Source of the DNA: Natrinema amylolyticus_A
GTDB taxonomy: Archaea; Halobacteriota; Halobacteria; Halobacteriales; Natrialbaceae
NCBI RefSeq assembly: GCF_042678045.1
Contig: NZ_JBHUDI010000005.1
Coordinates: 372,001 to 436,000 of the forward strand
Length of the DNA: 64,000 nt
Direction: 5' to 3'
Shown here: positions 15,748 to 24,486 of the stretch, piece by piece
Layout: every line of letters starts with the position of its first letter
Numbering within the stretch: position 1 is the stretch's first letter
The notes under the pieces: generated by a model
Database searches by the model: none
What the model was told of the DNA's origin: nothing
What the model saw: only the letters and a program-made list of their open reading frames with translations
Program-made: the position numbers and the translations under genes

Positions 15748-16623
15748 ATGAGTGAAGGATCCGGACTGAAAGGAATGGTAGCCGACGAGGTCGGCAACCA
15801 GCTCGACGTCACCGATATGCTCGGTGATGGAGATCTCGAGGATAGTATCGACGGCGGCGCGGTCGGCGCAGCGGTCGGTCGCCAGTTCGGCGAGCAGCTC
15901 GGACGTGAAGTCGGCGAATCGGTCGGCCGAGAGGTCCACGAGACGATCGCTGAAGGCGTCGAAGAAGGGAAAGAACTCGGTGAGATCCGTACCGACCTCT
16001 CGACAGCGGTTCGGGACGCCCTCCGGGAATCGTTCTCGGAGATCGAGGGTCGGGATTCACTCAAGTCGATGGCCAAAGGCGTCACCGACGGGAGCAGCGT
16101 CGAAGGACTCCTGGACGGCCTCGGCGGCGACGAGAGCGAGGCCCAGACTGAACAGGACGAGGAACCGACTGACGAAGCCGAAGAACGGGAAGACGACGGT
16201 GCAGAGAGCGACGAAACAGGCGCTAAAGAGGCGGTCAAAGAAGCCGCAGGCAAAGCAGGAGAATCAACCGAGGAAGCCGCGGGCAAAGCAGGAGGGTCAG
16301 TCAAGGACGCTGCCAGCAAAACGAAAGAGACAGTCGAAGGAGTTGCTGGCGAATCCGAGGAAGCGGCCGACGAAGCCGAATCGTCCGGCGGTGGCGAGGA
16401 CGAGCCGTCCATGGAGGACCTCGAGGACCTTCGGAAGGACACGCTCGAGGACTTCCTCGGAGTGATGTCCTACAGCGACCTGCAGTCGGTCGCGAAGGAC
16501 GTTGGCGTGAAAGCGAACCTCTCCCGTGAGGAGATGACCGACGAGATCATCGAGGCGGCGACGGACGATGAGCCGGACTCCGAGCCGGACGAGGAGGCGG
16601 AAACAGAAGCGGAGGCCGAGTGA
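15748..16623 (+). CDS. Acidic glycine-zipper protein with Rho-N/SAP-like C-terminus (acidic cluster protein 3)
   Basis: A 291-aa protein of unknown function. Residues 36-60 again carry Gly at every fourth position (36, 40, 44, 48, 52, 56, 60), with a GRxxGES-GR pattern like protein 2. A helical region follows (residues about 64-130), then LEA-like repeats KEAAGKAGESTEEAAGKAG. Near the C-terminus (about 225-275) SMEDLEDLRKDTLEDFL...LSREEMTDEI looks like a Rho N-terminal/SAP-type helix-extended-loop fold, which in other proteins binds nucleic acid. ATG 15748 is preferred over an upstream GTG because a GAGGTG sequence lies 8 nt before it. Confidence 0.8.
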   Translation: MSEGSGLKGMVADEVGNQLDVTDMLGDGDLEDSIDGGAVGAAVGRQFGEQLGREVGESVGREVHETIAEGVEEGKELGEIRTDLSTAVRDALRESFSEIEGRDSLKSMAKGVTDGSSVEGLLDGLGGDESEAQTEQDEEPTDEAEEREDDGAESDETGAKEAVKEAAGKAGESTEEAAGKAGGSVKDAASKTKETVEGVAGESEEAADEAESSGGGEDEPSMEDLEDLRKDTLEDFLGVMSYSDLQSVAKDVGVKANLSREEMTDEIIEAATDDEPDSEPDEEAETEAEAE

Positions 16624-16702
16624 TCGACTGAAATGCACCGCTCCAGCGTCGAACGGGGGACGGGCGACACAACCAGCGGGCGGTGATATCTGAGGGCCAC
16701 CT

Positions 16703-17563
16703 ATGAGTGACTCGCAACTACACGATCGTGTGCACGAGGTACTGAACGAGGCCGACACGTCGAGCGGTTCGCTCGTTGCCGGCGATGGCGACGAGTCGGC
16801 CGAGACGGATCTGCTCGAGACTGCAACCGAGGCGAGCGACCTCCTCGAGTCGGCCGACCCCGACGAGTTGCTTGCCGCAGTCGGCCTGGACACGCTCGCG
16901 GACGGAACTGAACCGGATTCGATTCCCGAGGCCATCGCCCGGGGTGAGCAGGAGAACGTGGCAGACCTCCAGCGGCTGCTCCACCTCGCGAAACTGGCCG
17001 ACCGGGCCGACGATGGGAGTCTCGAGGGGGCCGTCGATGACCTTCGGGAGACGATCGGCGAGCGGGCCGAATCCGCCGCAGCCGACGCAGGGAATAAATC
17101 GGACGCAGAGTCGACGGCGTCCCAGGGCGAAGGAGAGACGGTCGAGCGTGACGATACGGCGGTCTCGGAGGGCGACGACGTCGCCGCACCAGAGGACGAA
17201 GCCAAGGACGAGCCGACCGGTGACCTCGGAGACCGCCTCCGGTCGTCGATGCAATCCTCGTTCGAGGAGTTCGGCGACGATGTCGCTCAGCTCAGAGAGC
17301 AGCTCGAGTCAACGAGTGCCGGCACCGCCAGTAGCGAAACGACGAACGGGGCCGACGAAAACGATGAGGCTGCGGCCGACGCAGAAACGGGCGAGGACGA
17401 TGAGGACGAGGGGCTCCTCGGGTCGGGGCTCGGTGGCGACGGAGACCGCAGAACGGCGTCGGGCGGCCCGAGTCGCCACTCGACGATGGCATCGCCGCCG
17501 TCTCAGCGGGCGGACATGCGCGGGCTCGTGCGCCACTCGACGATGCCGGACAAACACGGGTAG
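16703..17563 (+). CDS. Acidic protein with repeated RHSTM tail (acidic cluster protein 4)
   Basis: A 286-aa protein of unknown function. The N-terminal 130 residues are helical and acidic (LHDRVHEVLNEAD ... LQRLLHLAKLADRADDGSLE). A disordered acidic middle follows, with a short helix DRLRSSMQSSFEEFGDDV. The last 30 residues change abruptly to basic and Ser-rich and contain RHSTM twice (SRHSTMASPP and RHSTMPDKHG) around RADMRGLV. I have the impression that similar tails occur in other haloarchaeal proteins but cannot name a family. It lies 79 nt after protein 3, on the same strand. Confidence 0.78.
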   Translation: MSDSQLHDRVHEVLNEADTSSGSLVAGDGDESAETDLLETATEASDLLESADPDELLAAVGLDTLADGTEPDSIPEAIARGEQENVADLQRLLHLAKLADRADDGSLEGAVDDLRETIGERAESAAADAGNKSDAESTASQGEGETVERDDTAVSEGDDVAAPEDEAKDEPTGDLGDRLRSSMQSSFEEFGDDVAQLREQLESTSAGTASSETTNGADENDEAAADAETGEDDEDEGLLGSGLGGDGDRRTASGGPSRHSTMASPPSQRADMRGLVRHSTMPDKHG

Positions 17564-17706
17564 CACAGGTTCGAACGCGGACGGTCGAGGGAAGCCGGTC
17601 TCCCGCTACCCTTTCTCCCTTTTCGCGGACGGCCAGCGTCTGACGAGACAGACCGCTGTTTCGTGACGATCACCGACGCGGCGAGTCCCTCGAGCTCGCT
17701 CGAGAA

Positions 17707-17770
17707 CGTAACCAAACATAGTTACGATGTTCCCGCTAATGAGCTCTCGGGCACCATCTGTAACCGAATA
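17707..17770 (+). promoter_or_regulatory. Putative operator pair upstream of tupA
   Basis: CGTAAC - 8 nt - GTTACG is a perfect dyad at 17707-17726. The motif GTAACCRAAYA occurs in it (17708-17718) and again at 17760-17770, where AACC-7-GGTT is also dyad-like. Both are upstream of the TATA box. The ModE-like regulator encoded downstream is the obvious candidate to bind; this is inference. Confidence 0.45.
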
Positions 17771-17790
17771 CGGGTTCACCGAGCGGTACG

Positions 17791-17796
17791 TTTATA
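17791..17796 (+). promoter_or_regulatory. TATA box of tupA
   Basis: TTTATA centred 31 nt before the tupA ATG (17824), a typical distance for a short-leader or leaderless haloarchaeal transcript. Confidence 0.55.
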
Positions 17797-17823
17797 CGAC
17801 TGTGCACCATCGTTATTCCAGAC

Positions 17824-18747
17824 ATGGAATATCGACGGAGAACGGTCTTACGGGCCGGCACAGCGGGGATCGCCGCGGCCGTGGCTGGCTGTCTTGGCAG
17901 CAACAGTACCGATGACGAGGGATCGATCGCCGGCGAGGAACTCGCACTCGCGACGACGACGAGCACGTACGACACGGGCTTGCTCGATGAGATCAACGCC
18001 GCGTTTCAGGAGCGGTTCGGAGCACAGGTCGCGGCCAACGCACAGGGGACGGGACAGGCGATCGAGTCCGCCCGCAACGGGAACGCTGACGTGATCCTCG
18101 TCCACGCACGCTCACAGGAAGACGAGTTCATGCGGAACGGCTACGGGGTCAACCGGCGGGACCTGATGTTCAACGACTTCGTGATCGTCGGTCCGAGCGA
18201 CGATCCGGCCGGCGTGAGCGACACCGAACAGGCGACGGCCGCGTTCGAGGCCATTGCCGACGTGCAGGCGATGTTTGTCTCCCGCGGCGACGACTCCGGA
18301 ACGCACACCAAGGAGATGGTTATCTGGGCCGAAGCCAGCAGCGAGCCTGGCGGCGAGTGGTACCAGGAGACCGGTGACGGCATGGGCGACACGCTGATGA
18401 TCGCCGACGAATCGAACGCGTACACGCTCGCCGACCGGGGGACCTTCCTCTCGATGCAGGACAACCTCGACCTCGAGATCCTGCTCCAGGGGCCGATCGA
18501 GGGCGGGCCGGAGCTACTCGCGAACCCCTACGGGATCATGGCGATCAATCCGGAGATTCACCCGAACGTCAACTACCAGCTCGCAATGGCCTACATCGGC
18601 TTCGTGACGAGTCCCGAGGGCCAGGACGTCATCGGGAACTACACCTCGAACGGCCAGCAGCTGTTCTTCCCCGAGGCGCTGTCGGACGATCCGAACTTCC
18701 AGCAGTACGTCCCCGACGGATGGCAGCCGAACTCGAACGGCGAATGA
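17824..18747 (+). CDS. tupA: Tungstate/molybdate ABC transporter substrate-binding lipoprotein
   Basis: A 307-aa extracellular binding protein. The N-terminus is a Tat-type signal (RRRTVLRAGTAG) with a lipobox around VAGC, so it is exported folded and lipid-anchored. The mature protein starts near LATTTSTYDTGLLDEI, the signature of TupA-type oxyanion binders (TTTST-DSGLL). Later, VSRGDDSGTHTKE and ADRGTFLSMQDN are also typical. Followed by the permease, ATPase and a ModE-like regulator, which supports tungstate or molybdate as the ligand. Which of the two cannot be told from sequence. Confidence 0.9.
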   Translation: MEYRRRTVLRAGTAGIAAAVAGCLGSNSTDDEGSIAGEELALATTTSTYDTGLLDEINAAFQERFGAQVAANAQGTGQAIESARNGNADVILVHARSQEDEFMRNGYGVNRRDLMFNDFVIVGPSDDPAGVSDTEQATAAFEAIADVQAMFVSRGDDSGTHTKEMVIWAEASSEPGGEWYQETGDGMGDTLMIADESNAYTLADRGTFLSMQDNLDLEILLQGPIEGGPELLANPYGIMAINPEIHPNVNYQLAMAYIGFVTSPEGQDVIGNYTSNGQQLFFPEALSDDPNFQQYVPDGWQPNSNGE

Positions 18748-18796
18748 TCGTCGCGTTCACGACCCGTCCACACCCAACACGTCATATCCACGATTA

Positions 18797-19468
18797 ATGT
18801 CTCTCGAGTCCATCGCCGACCCGACCTACCTCCGAAGCATCATCGGGGTTTCGCTGACGGTCAGCCTGACTGCCGTCCTGTTGAGCACCCTGTTGAGCCT
18901 GCCGATCGCGTTCCTCGTCGGGTTCGCGGACTTCCGGGGCAAGCGTCTAGTTACGGCCGTCATCAACACCGGAATGGGATTTCCGAGCGTCGCTGTCGGC
19001 CTGCTCGTCTTGCTGGTCATCTCGAGCGACGGGCCCCTCGGATCGCTGGAGCTCGTCTACACGCCCGAGGCGATGATCATCTCACAGTGTGTCCTCGCCG
19101 CGCCGGTGATCACTGGCGTCGCGCTCTCGGCGATCGAGAGCGTCGACGACGCCGTTCGCGACGCGGCCTACGGCGTGGGCGGCACCCGGACCGACGCCGC
19201 CCTGATCACGCTCAAAGAAGCACGCTACGGGGTCGTCACGGGCATCCTTGCCGGCTTCGGGCGGGCGATCAGCGAGGTCGGTTCCGTCCTCATCGTCGGG
19301 GGGAACATCGCCTACGCCGACGGCACCTCGAAGACCCGGACCATCACGACCGCGATCACGTTCGAGACGCGCCGGGGCGAGTTCGAGACGGCGCTGGCGC
19401 TCGGTGCCGTGTTGATCGTCCTCGTCTTGCTCGTCAACGGGGTCGTCCTGCGGCTTGGAGGTCGATAA
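18797..19468 (+). CDS. tupB: Tungstate ABC transporter permease
   Basis: A 223-aa integral membrane protein with about five hydrophobic segments. The coupling-loop EAA-like region is present (DAAYGVGGTRTDAALITLKEAR followed by GFGRAISEVGSV), as in TupB/ModB-type permeases. It begins 49 nt after tupA and forms the membrane channel of the importer together with tupC. Length is normal for TupB. Confidence 0.9.
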   Translation: MSLESIADPTYLRSIIGVSLTVSLTAVLLSTLLSLPIAFLVGFADFRGKRLVTAVINTGMGFPSVAVGLLVLLVISSDGPLGSLELVYTPEAMIISQCVLAAPVITGVALSAIESVDDAVRDAAYGVGGTRTDAALITLKEARYGVVTGILAGFGRAISEVGSVLIVGGNIAYADGTSKTRTITTAITFETRRGEFETALALGAVLIVLVLLVNGVVLRLGGR

Positions 19469-19529
19469 CGATGTGGGACACGAACTACCTCTCCACGAGG
19501 CAACCGACCGACACGGTGGTGAACCGACG

Positions 19530-20333
19530 ATGAACCTCGAGTTAGCCGACGTCTCCTACGGTGTCGACGAGACAGAGATCCTGACGGACGTCTCGCTTTC
19601 GCTCGAGTCGGGCGAGATCGTGACGATCATCGGCCCGTCGGGGGCTGGCAAGACGACGTTGCTACGGTTGGCCGCCCTGTTCGAGCAGCCAACAGACGGC
19701 GCGATTCGCTTCGATAGGACCGATCCGTGGGGGCTGTCGCGAGACGAACGCCTCGCGATCCGGCGACGAATCGGCATGGTCTTCCAGCAGGCGTGCCTGT
19801 TCGACGCCCCGGTCGCGCGCAACGTCGATATCGGTCGGCGGGTTCGTCGGCCGTGGCCCCAGCGGATTCGCGGCTTCCTCGAGCGACTGCTGCCGCGCCG
19901 ACTCGACGACTCGCCGGCGGTCGACGAGCGAACGCTCGAGGCCCTCGAGCTGGTCGGTCTCAGCGACGCGTGGGATCGCGATCCGGCGTCACTGTCGGGC
20001 GGCGAAGCACAGCGCGTGTCGTTTGCCCGCGCGCTTGCTGCTGAGCCCGACCTGCTGGTGCTCGACGAGCCGACGTCCGATCTCGATCCGCGGAACACGG
20101 CTATCCTCGAGCGGGCGATCGAACGCGCCCGCGAGCACGATCACGGCGTCTTGCTCGCGACTCACGACATGCATCAGGCCGAGCGGATTTCGGATCGTGT
20201 CGCGTTCTTGCTCGAGGGCGAACTGGTCGAGGTCGGCCCGCCGGATCGGATCTTCGAGACCCCACGGGACGAGCGAACCGCACGATTCGTCCGCGGCGAC
20301 CTCCTGTACGATGACAACGAACTTCTCGCCTGA
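19530..20333 (+). CDS. tupC: Tungstate ABC transporter ATP-binding protein
   Basis: A 267-aa ATPase. Walker A is GPSGAGKTT, the Q-loop lies in MVFQQACLF, the signature is LSGGEAQR, Walker B is LLVLDEPTSDLD and the H-loop His is in LATHDMHQAE. An insertion rich in Arg/Pro (RRVRRPWPQRIRGFLERLLPRR) lies between Q-loop and signature. ATG 19530 is chosen; the upstream frame overlaps the tupB end and is not domain-like. It energises TupB. Confidence 0.92.
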   Translation: MNLELADVSYGVDETEILTDVSLSLESGEIVTIIGPSGAGKTTLLRLAALFEQPTDGAIRFDRTDPWGLSRDERLAIRRRIGMVFQQACLFDAPVARNVDIGRRVRRPWPQRIRGFLERLLPRRLDDSPAVDERTLEALELVGLSDAWDRDPASLSGGEAQRVSFARALAAEPDLLVLDEPTSDLDPRNTAILERAIERAREHDHGVLLATHDMHQAERISDRVAFLLEGELVEVGPPDRIFETPRDERTARFVRGDLLYDDNELLA

Positions 20334-20373
20334 CCGTGAAGGAACGCAAACGGGGTATTCGCCGACCGAAATA

Positions 20374-21114
20374 ATGGAGAAAGACTTCGATCCTTACCTG
20401 CAGATCGACGACGTAGCCGTCGACCGAAGCGACGTCGCGATGTTACGTGCGATCGACGACTGTGGCTCGCTGTCGGGTGCGGCAGAGGCCCTCGAGCGCT
20501 CCTATCCCCGCCTGCAGCAGCGGGTCGTCGCGCTCGAGGAGGCGATCGGCCCGCTGGTCGAGCGCACCCGCGGTGGGGCCGACGGCGGCGGGAGTTCCCT
20601 GACGGAGACGGCCCGGGAGCTGCTGGCGCGGTTCGATCGACTGGTCGCGGCGTACGAGGGCGTCGCGCGCGTCGACGAGACGGTCCTGTCGGGACCGGTC
20701 GTCAATCGCGACGGCGAACTCGCGACCGTCGAGACGCCTGTCGGCGAGGTATTAGCTGTCGTTCCGGCCGACGCCGAAAGCGCGGCCGTGACGATCCGCT
20801 CCGACGCCGTGAGTCTCCACGCACCAAGCGACGTGCCACGAGCCGAGGGCACCAGCGTCCGCAACCGGTTTTTCGGAAGCGTCGCGTGGCTCGAGGCCGG
20901 CGATGCCGTCGCGCGCGTCGGGATCGATCTCGAGGCCGAGCACGACTCGCGTGTCGAGAGCGCCGAACCAATCGAGCTCGTGGCGCTCGTTACGCGCCAA
21001 AGCGTCGAGACGCTGGGCCTCGAGCCCGGCCGGTCGATCGTCGCCTCGGTGAAGGCGACGGCGGCGCGTGGGATCGCACGGGACGATCAGAGCGATCGAG
21101 GATCGAAGCAGTAA
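20374..21114 (+). CDS. ModE-like molybdate/tungstate-responsive regulator (LysR-type HTH + TOBE-like)
   Basis: A 246-aa regulator. The N-terminal winged HTH has the ModE/LysR signature DCGSLSGAAEALERSYPRLQQRV (residues about 28-52). The C-terminal half (about 165-235) resembles the oxyanion-binding TOBE domain (RNRFFGSVAWLEAGDAVARVGIDL). It follows tupC by 40 nt. The expected role is repression of tupABC when oxyanion is plentiful, possibly at the paired GTAACC motifs before tupA. ATG 20374 is chosen because the upstream frame is tupC out of frame. Confidence 0.85.
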   Translation: MEKDFDPYLQIDDVAVDRSDVAMLRAIDDCGSLSGAAEALERSYPRLQQRVVALEEAIGPLVERTRGGADGGGSSLTETARELLARFDRLVAAYEGVARVDETVLSGPVVNRDGELATVETPVGEVLAVVPADAESAAVTIRSDAVSLHAPSDVPRAEGTSVRNRFFGSVAWLEAGDAVARVGIDLEAEHDSRVESAEPIELVALVTRQSVETLGLEPGRSIVASVKATAARGIARDDQSDRGSKQ

Positions 21115-21187
21115 CTGGACAGACCGGAATCGAGCACGGCTGCGACGGAGCCATAGGCCTTTCTCGAGGGGACTCCTATCGGCATGT

Positions 21188-21634
21188 ATGTACGATTCGA
21201 TTCTGGTTGCGACCGACGGCAGCGAGACGGCGACGACTGCGGTCGACCACGCGGTCGAACTCGCAGCGCGGTTCGACGCGGCGCTGTACGGAATTGCCGT
21301 CGCTGACGACCGGACCGATTACGACACGGGCATCGTCGATCCCCGGGAGGCCATGCAACGTCTTCGAGAGCGTGCTGCGGGCTGGCTCGAGACGGTCGAA
21401 ACGCGAGCGGCTAACGCCGACGTGGCCGTCGAGACGACGGTGCGAACCGGCGTCCCCCACGAGGAGATCCTCGCGTACGCTGCCGAGAACGACGTCGACG
21501 TGATCGTCGTCGGTGCCCGGGGTCGCTCGTCACTCAAAGGCGCACTACTCGGCAGCACCATCGACAGAGTCGTCAGAGTCGCCGACCGGACGGTACTGGT
21601 CGTCGGGGACGATGCAGACGAGCCGACAGTATGA
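21188..21634 (+). CDS. Universal stress protein (UspA family)
   Basis: A 148-aa Usp domain. It starts MYDSILVATDGSET and ends with the ATP-binding loop VGARGRSSLKGALLGST (G-2x-G-9x-G-S/T), so nucleotide binding is expected. One of three Usp genes in the window; they flank the acetate-metabolism genes, a common arrangement in haloarchaea. The specific role is unknown. Confidence 0.9.
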   Translation: MYDSILVATDGSETATTAVDHAVELAARFDAALYGIAVADDRTDYDTGIVDPREAMQRLRERAAGWLETVETRAANADVAVETTVRTGVPHEEILAYAAENDVDVIVVGARGRSSLKGALLGSTIDRVVRVADRTVLVVGDDADEPTV

Positions 21635-21684
21635 GTACCGCCGGAGGGCGAACATTTACGTCCGCTGTCGTATGAGATAGCCGT

Positions 21685-22182
21685 ATGTCACTGCTCGTTC
21701 CCTTCGACGGGTCGGAGTTGGCGATGAACGCACTCGAGCGCGCTGCCACGTTCGGTACCCTCCTCGACGAGGAAGTCGTCGTGTTGACGGTCATTCCGGA
21801 CGACGACGAGTACGCGCGGGATCGGGGCTGGATCACGCAGGGGGAACCGTTCGAGCCGGAAGCGATCGCTGCGGGCATGCAGACCCGCGCCAAAGAGGTC
21901 GCGCCGGAAGCGACCGTCCGATCCGAGCGAGTCAGTTCCGACGAGCCGACGGCGACCTCGACGACGAACGTCGTCCGCGAGATCCGGCGGGTCGCCGGCG
22001 AGATCGACGCGTCAGTCGTCTTCATCGGCTCCGAGAACGCAGGCTCGGTCATCGCACCCCAGTCGAGCGTCGGCAGTCCGGTCGCAAACGACCATCGGTA
22101 CGACGTCTACGTCGTCCGTGAACCCGGTGAGGAAGTCGACTCCGCGGAGTTCTCCGACATCGATTCCACGCAGGAACTCTGA
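21685..22182 (+). CDS. Universal stress protein-like, degenerate ATP loop
   Basis: A 165-aa Usp-fold protein starting MSLLVPFDGSELAMNALERA. The C-terminal nucleotide loop is changed to IGSENAGSVIAPQSSVGSP, without the usual G-2x-G-9x-GS spacing, so it may not bind ATP. It has an acidic tail. It lies 50 nt after the preceding Usp on the same strand and upstream of acetyl-CoA synthetase. Confidence 0.8.
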   Translation: MSLLVPFDGSELAMNALERAATFGTLLDEEVVVLTVIPDDDEYARDRGWITQGEPFEPEAIAAGMQTRAKEVAPEATVRSERVSSDEPTATSTTNVVREIRRVAGEIDASVVFIGSENAGSVIAPQSSVGSPVANDHRYDVYVVREPGEEVDSAEFSDIDSTQEL

Positions 22183-22337
22183 GTATGGCCTGAACTGGCG
22201 CTCGAGCGCTCGCTACTATCGCTGGCTGCGACGATCGTGGTTTCGACCTATTCTTGCTGTCGAATGGCTTGATTCGGCAGCCGACAACTCGCTGGCAGTC
22301 TGCCAGGCGTCTCACACCACTGTAGACCAGAGGAACG

Positions 22338-22343
22338 TTTATT
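22338..22343 (+). promoter_or_regulatory. TATA box of the first acetyl-CoA synthetase gene
   Basis: TTTATT about 32 nt before ATG 22373, in the AT-rich part of an otherwise GC-rich 190-nt intergenic region. Confidence 0.45.
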
Positions 22344-22372
22344 CCTCTGACCGACCACGTTTCGAACGATAC

Positions 22373-24361
22373 ATGGTCGAACGAAATGGGCGGAGTCAGG
22401 AGACGACACCGTCGGGCTCCACCCACAGTCCTCCCGACTCGTTCGTCGAGCAGGCGAACGTCGCCGATCCGGCAATCCACGAGCGCTTCGAGACGAACTG
22501 GCCGGACTGCTGGACGCGGGCGGCCGACCTCCTCTCGTGGGACGAGCCCTACGACACCGTCCTCGAGGACGACGATGCGCCCTTCTACCGATGGTTCTCC
22601 GACGGTCGGTTGAACGCCGCCTACAACTGTCTGGACCGCCATCTCGAGTCGGGTCGAAAGAACCATGCCGCGATCCGCTGGGAGGGCAAGCAGGGCGAAC
22701 GCCGGACCTACACCTATCAGGACCTCTACGTCGAGGTCAACGAATTCGCGGCGGCCCTGCGCGATCTCGGCGTCGAAGAAGACGACGTCGTGACGATCTA
22801 TCTGCCGATGATCCCCGAACTGCCGATCGCGATGCTGGCGTGTGCCCGGATCGGCGCCCCCCACAGCGTCGTTTTCGCCGGACTCTCTGCTGACGCGCTC
22901 GCGACACGGATGGACGCCGCAAACAGCGAGTTCCTGATCACCTGCGACGGCTACTATCGACGTGGCGACGCCTTCAACCAGAAGAGCAAGGCCGATAACG
23001 CCCGTATCGGTCTCGAGCAGGACGTCCGGACGGTCGTCGTCGACCGGCTCGGCGACGATCTGCCACACGTTCTCGGTGACGACGAGTGGGACTATCACGA
23101 GCTGTGTGAGGAGTTCGCGGGCGAGACGGTCGAACCAGTCTCGCGCGACGCCGAGGACATGCTATTTCTGATGTACACCTCGGGGACGACCGGCGAGCCC
23201 AAAGGTGTCGTCCACTCGACCGGCGGCTACCTCGCCCACGTCGCGTGGACGAGCCACGCGGTCCTCGATATCAAACCCGACGACACCTACTGGTGTGCAG
23301 CCGACATCGGCTGGATTACGGGCCACTCCTACATCGTCTACGGGCCGCTCGCGCTTGGAACGACGTCGGTGATGTACGAAGGGACGCCCGACTATCCCGA
23401 CCGGGATCGACTCTGGGAGATCGTCGATCGTAACGCGGTCGATATTTTCTACACTGCGCCGACCGCGATCCGCGCGTTCATGAAGTGGGGGTCGGACTAT
23501 CCTGACCGGCACGATCTCTCCTCACTCCGGTTGCTTGGCACCGTCGGCGAGCCGATCAGCCCCCGTCCCTGGAACTGGTATCGCGAACACATCGGCGGCG
23601 GCGACTGTCCGGTTGTCGACACGTGGTGGCAGACCGAGACCGGTGCAGTGACGATCTCGACGCTGCCGGGGGTCGACGAAATGAAACCTGGCTCGGCGGG
23701 TCCTCCGCTGCCGGGAGTCGACGCCCGTGTCGTCGACGCGCAAGGTGACGACGTCGAACCCGGCGAGGCTGGCTATCTCACGATCGGACGTCCATGGCCG
23801 GGAATGGCCCGGACGCTGTACGACGGCGACGAGCGATTCGTCACCGAGTACTGGCGGCGCTTCTCCGATCCCGACGCCGACGAGTGGCGCTACTTCAGCG
23901 GTGACACGGCCCGAATCGACGAGGACGGCTACATCACTGTCCTCGGGCGGGTCGACGACGTGATCAACGTCTCCGGCCACCGCCTCGGCACGATGGAGAT
24001 CGAGGGCGCGATCGCCGACGTCGACGGCGTCGCCGAGGCCGCCGTCGTGGGCCGTTCGAACGACGCCGGTAACACCGAGGTCTACGCGTACGTCAGCACC
24101 GAACGCGAGCGCGAGCCGGACGCGGCCGTCCGCACCGCGATCCTCGAGAGCATCGAGTCGGCGATCGGACCGATCGCCCGCCCGGCTGAAGTGATCTTCA
24201 CGCCGGAGCTGCCCAAGACCCGCTCGGGCAAGATCATGCGCCGCCTGCTCGAGGATGTCGCCAACGGTGAGGAACTCGGGGATACGAGTGCGCTTCGCAA
24301 CCCCGAGATCGTCGGCGAGATTCAGGCCGAAGTCGGAGACGGTGTCGACCCCGGCCAGTGA
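22373..24361 (+). CDS. acs: Acetyl-CoA synthetase (AMP-forming), copy 1
   Basis: A 662-aa adenylate-forming ligase making acetyl-CoA from acetate, ATP and CoA. Motifs: SFVEQANV near the N-terminus, MLACARIGAPHSVVFAG, the P-loop YTSGTTGEPKG, the WWQTETG motif and the C-terminal lysine in LPKTRSGKIMRRLL, the acetylation-regulated site in the family. It is closely similar along its length to the second copy at 27042. The Bat-type regulator lies between the two. Start is MVERNGRSQE; the preceding frame covers the promoter. Confidence 0.93.
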   Translation: MVERNGRSQETTPSGSTHSPPDSFVEQANVADPAIHERFETNWPDCWTRAADLLSWDEPYDTVLEDDDAPFYRWFSDGRLNAAYNCLDRHLESGRKNHAAIRWEGKQGERRTYTYQDLYVEVNEFAAALRDLGVEEDDVVTIYLPMIPELPIAMLACARIGAPHSVVFAGLSADALATRMDAANSEFLITCDGYYRRGDAFNQKSKADNARIGLEQDVRTVVVDRLGDDLPHVLGDDEWDYHELCEEFAGETVEPVSRDAEDMLFLMYTSGTTGEPKGVVHSTGGYLAHVAWTSHAVLDIKPDDTYWCAADIGWITGHSYIVYGPLALGTTSVMYEGTPDYPDRDRLWEIVDRNAVDIFYTAPTAIRAFMKWGSDYPDRHDLSSLRLLGTVGEPISPRPWNWYREHIGGGDCPVVDTWWQTETGAVTISTLPGVDEMKPGSAGPPLPGVDARVVDAQGDDVEPGEAGYLTIGRPWPGMARTLYDGDERFVTEYWRRFSDPDADEWRYFSGDTARIDEDGYITVLGRVDDVINVSGHRLGTMEIEGAIADVDGVAEAAVVGRSNDAGNTEVYAYVSTEREREPDAAVRTAILESIESAIGPIARPAEVIFTPELPKTRSGKIMRRLLEDVANGEELGDTSALRNPEIVGEIQAEVGDGVDPGQ

Positions 24362-24486
24362 TGTTTCGCAAAGACAGGTAATCCGAAATCGATCCAAGTT
24401 GTTTCATCCGAACTGCTCCGATTAACCCTTGCGAACGTCAGGAAGAGGCGATACAATTATGTTCGCGAAACCAGAAGGAGCGAACT

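Noticed and set aside
14067..17563. Gas-vesicle gene cluster
   Set aside because: No GvpA/GvpF-like sequence; the acidic proteins do not show the Gvp motifs I know.
17560..17640. GGTTCGAAC as a tRNA T-arm
   Set aside because: No matching acceptor stem, D-arm or anticodon arm could be built around it.
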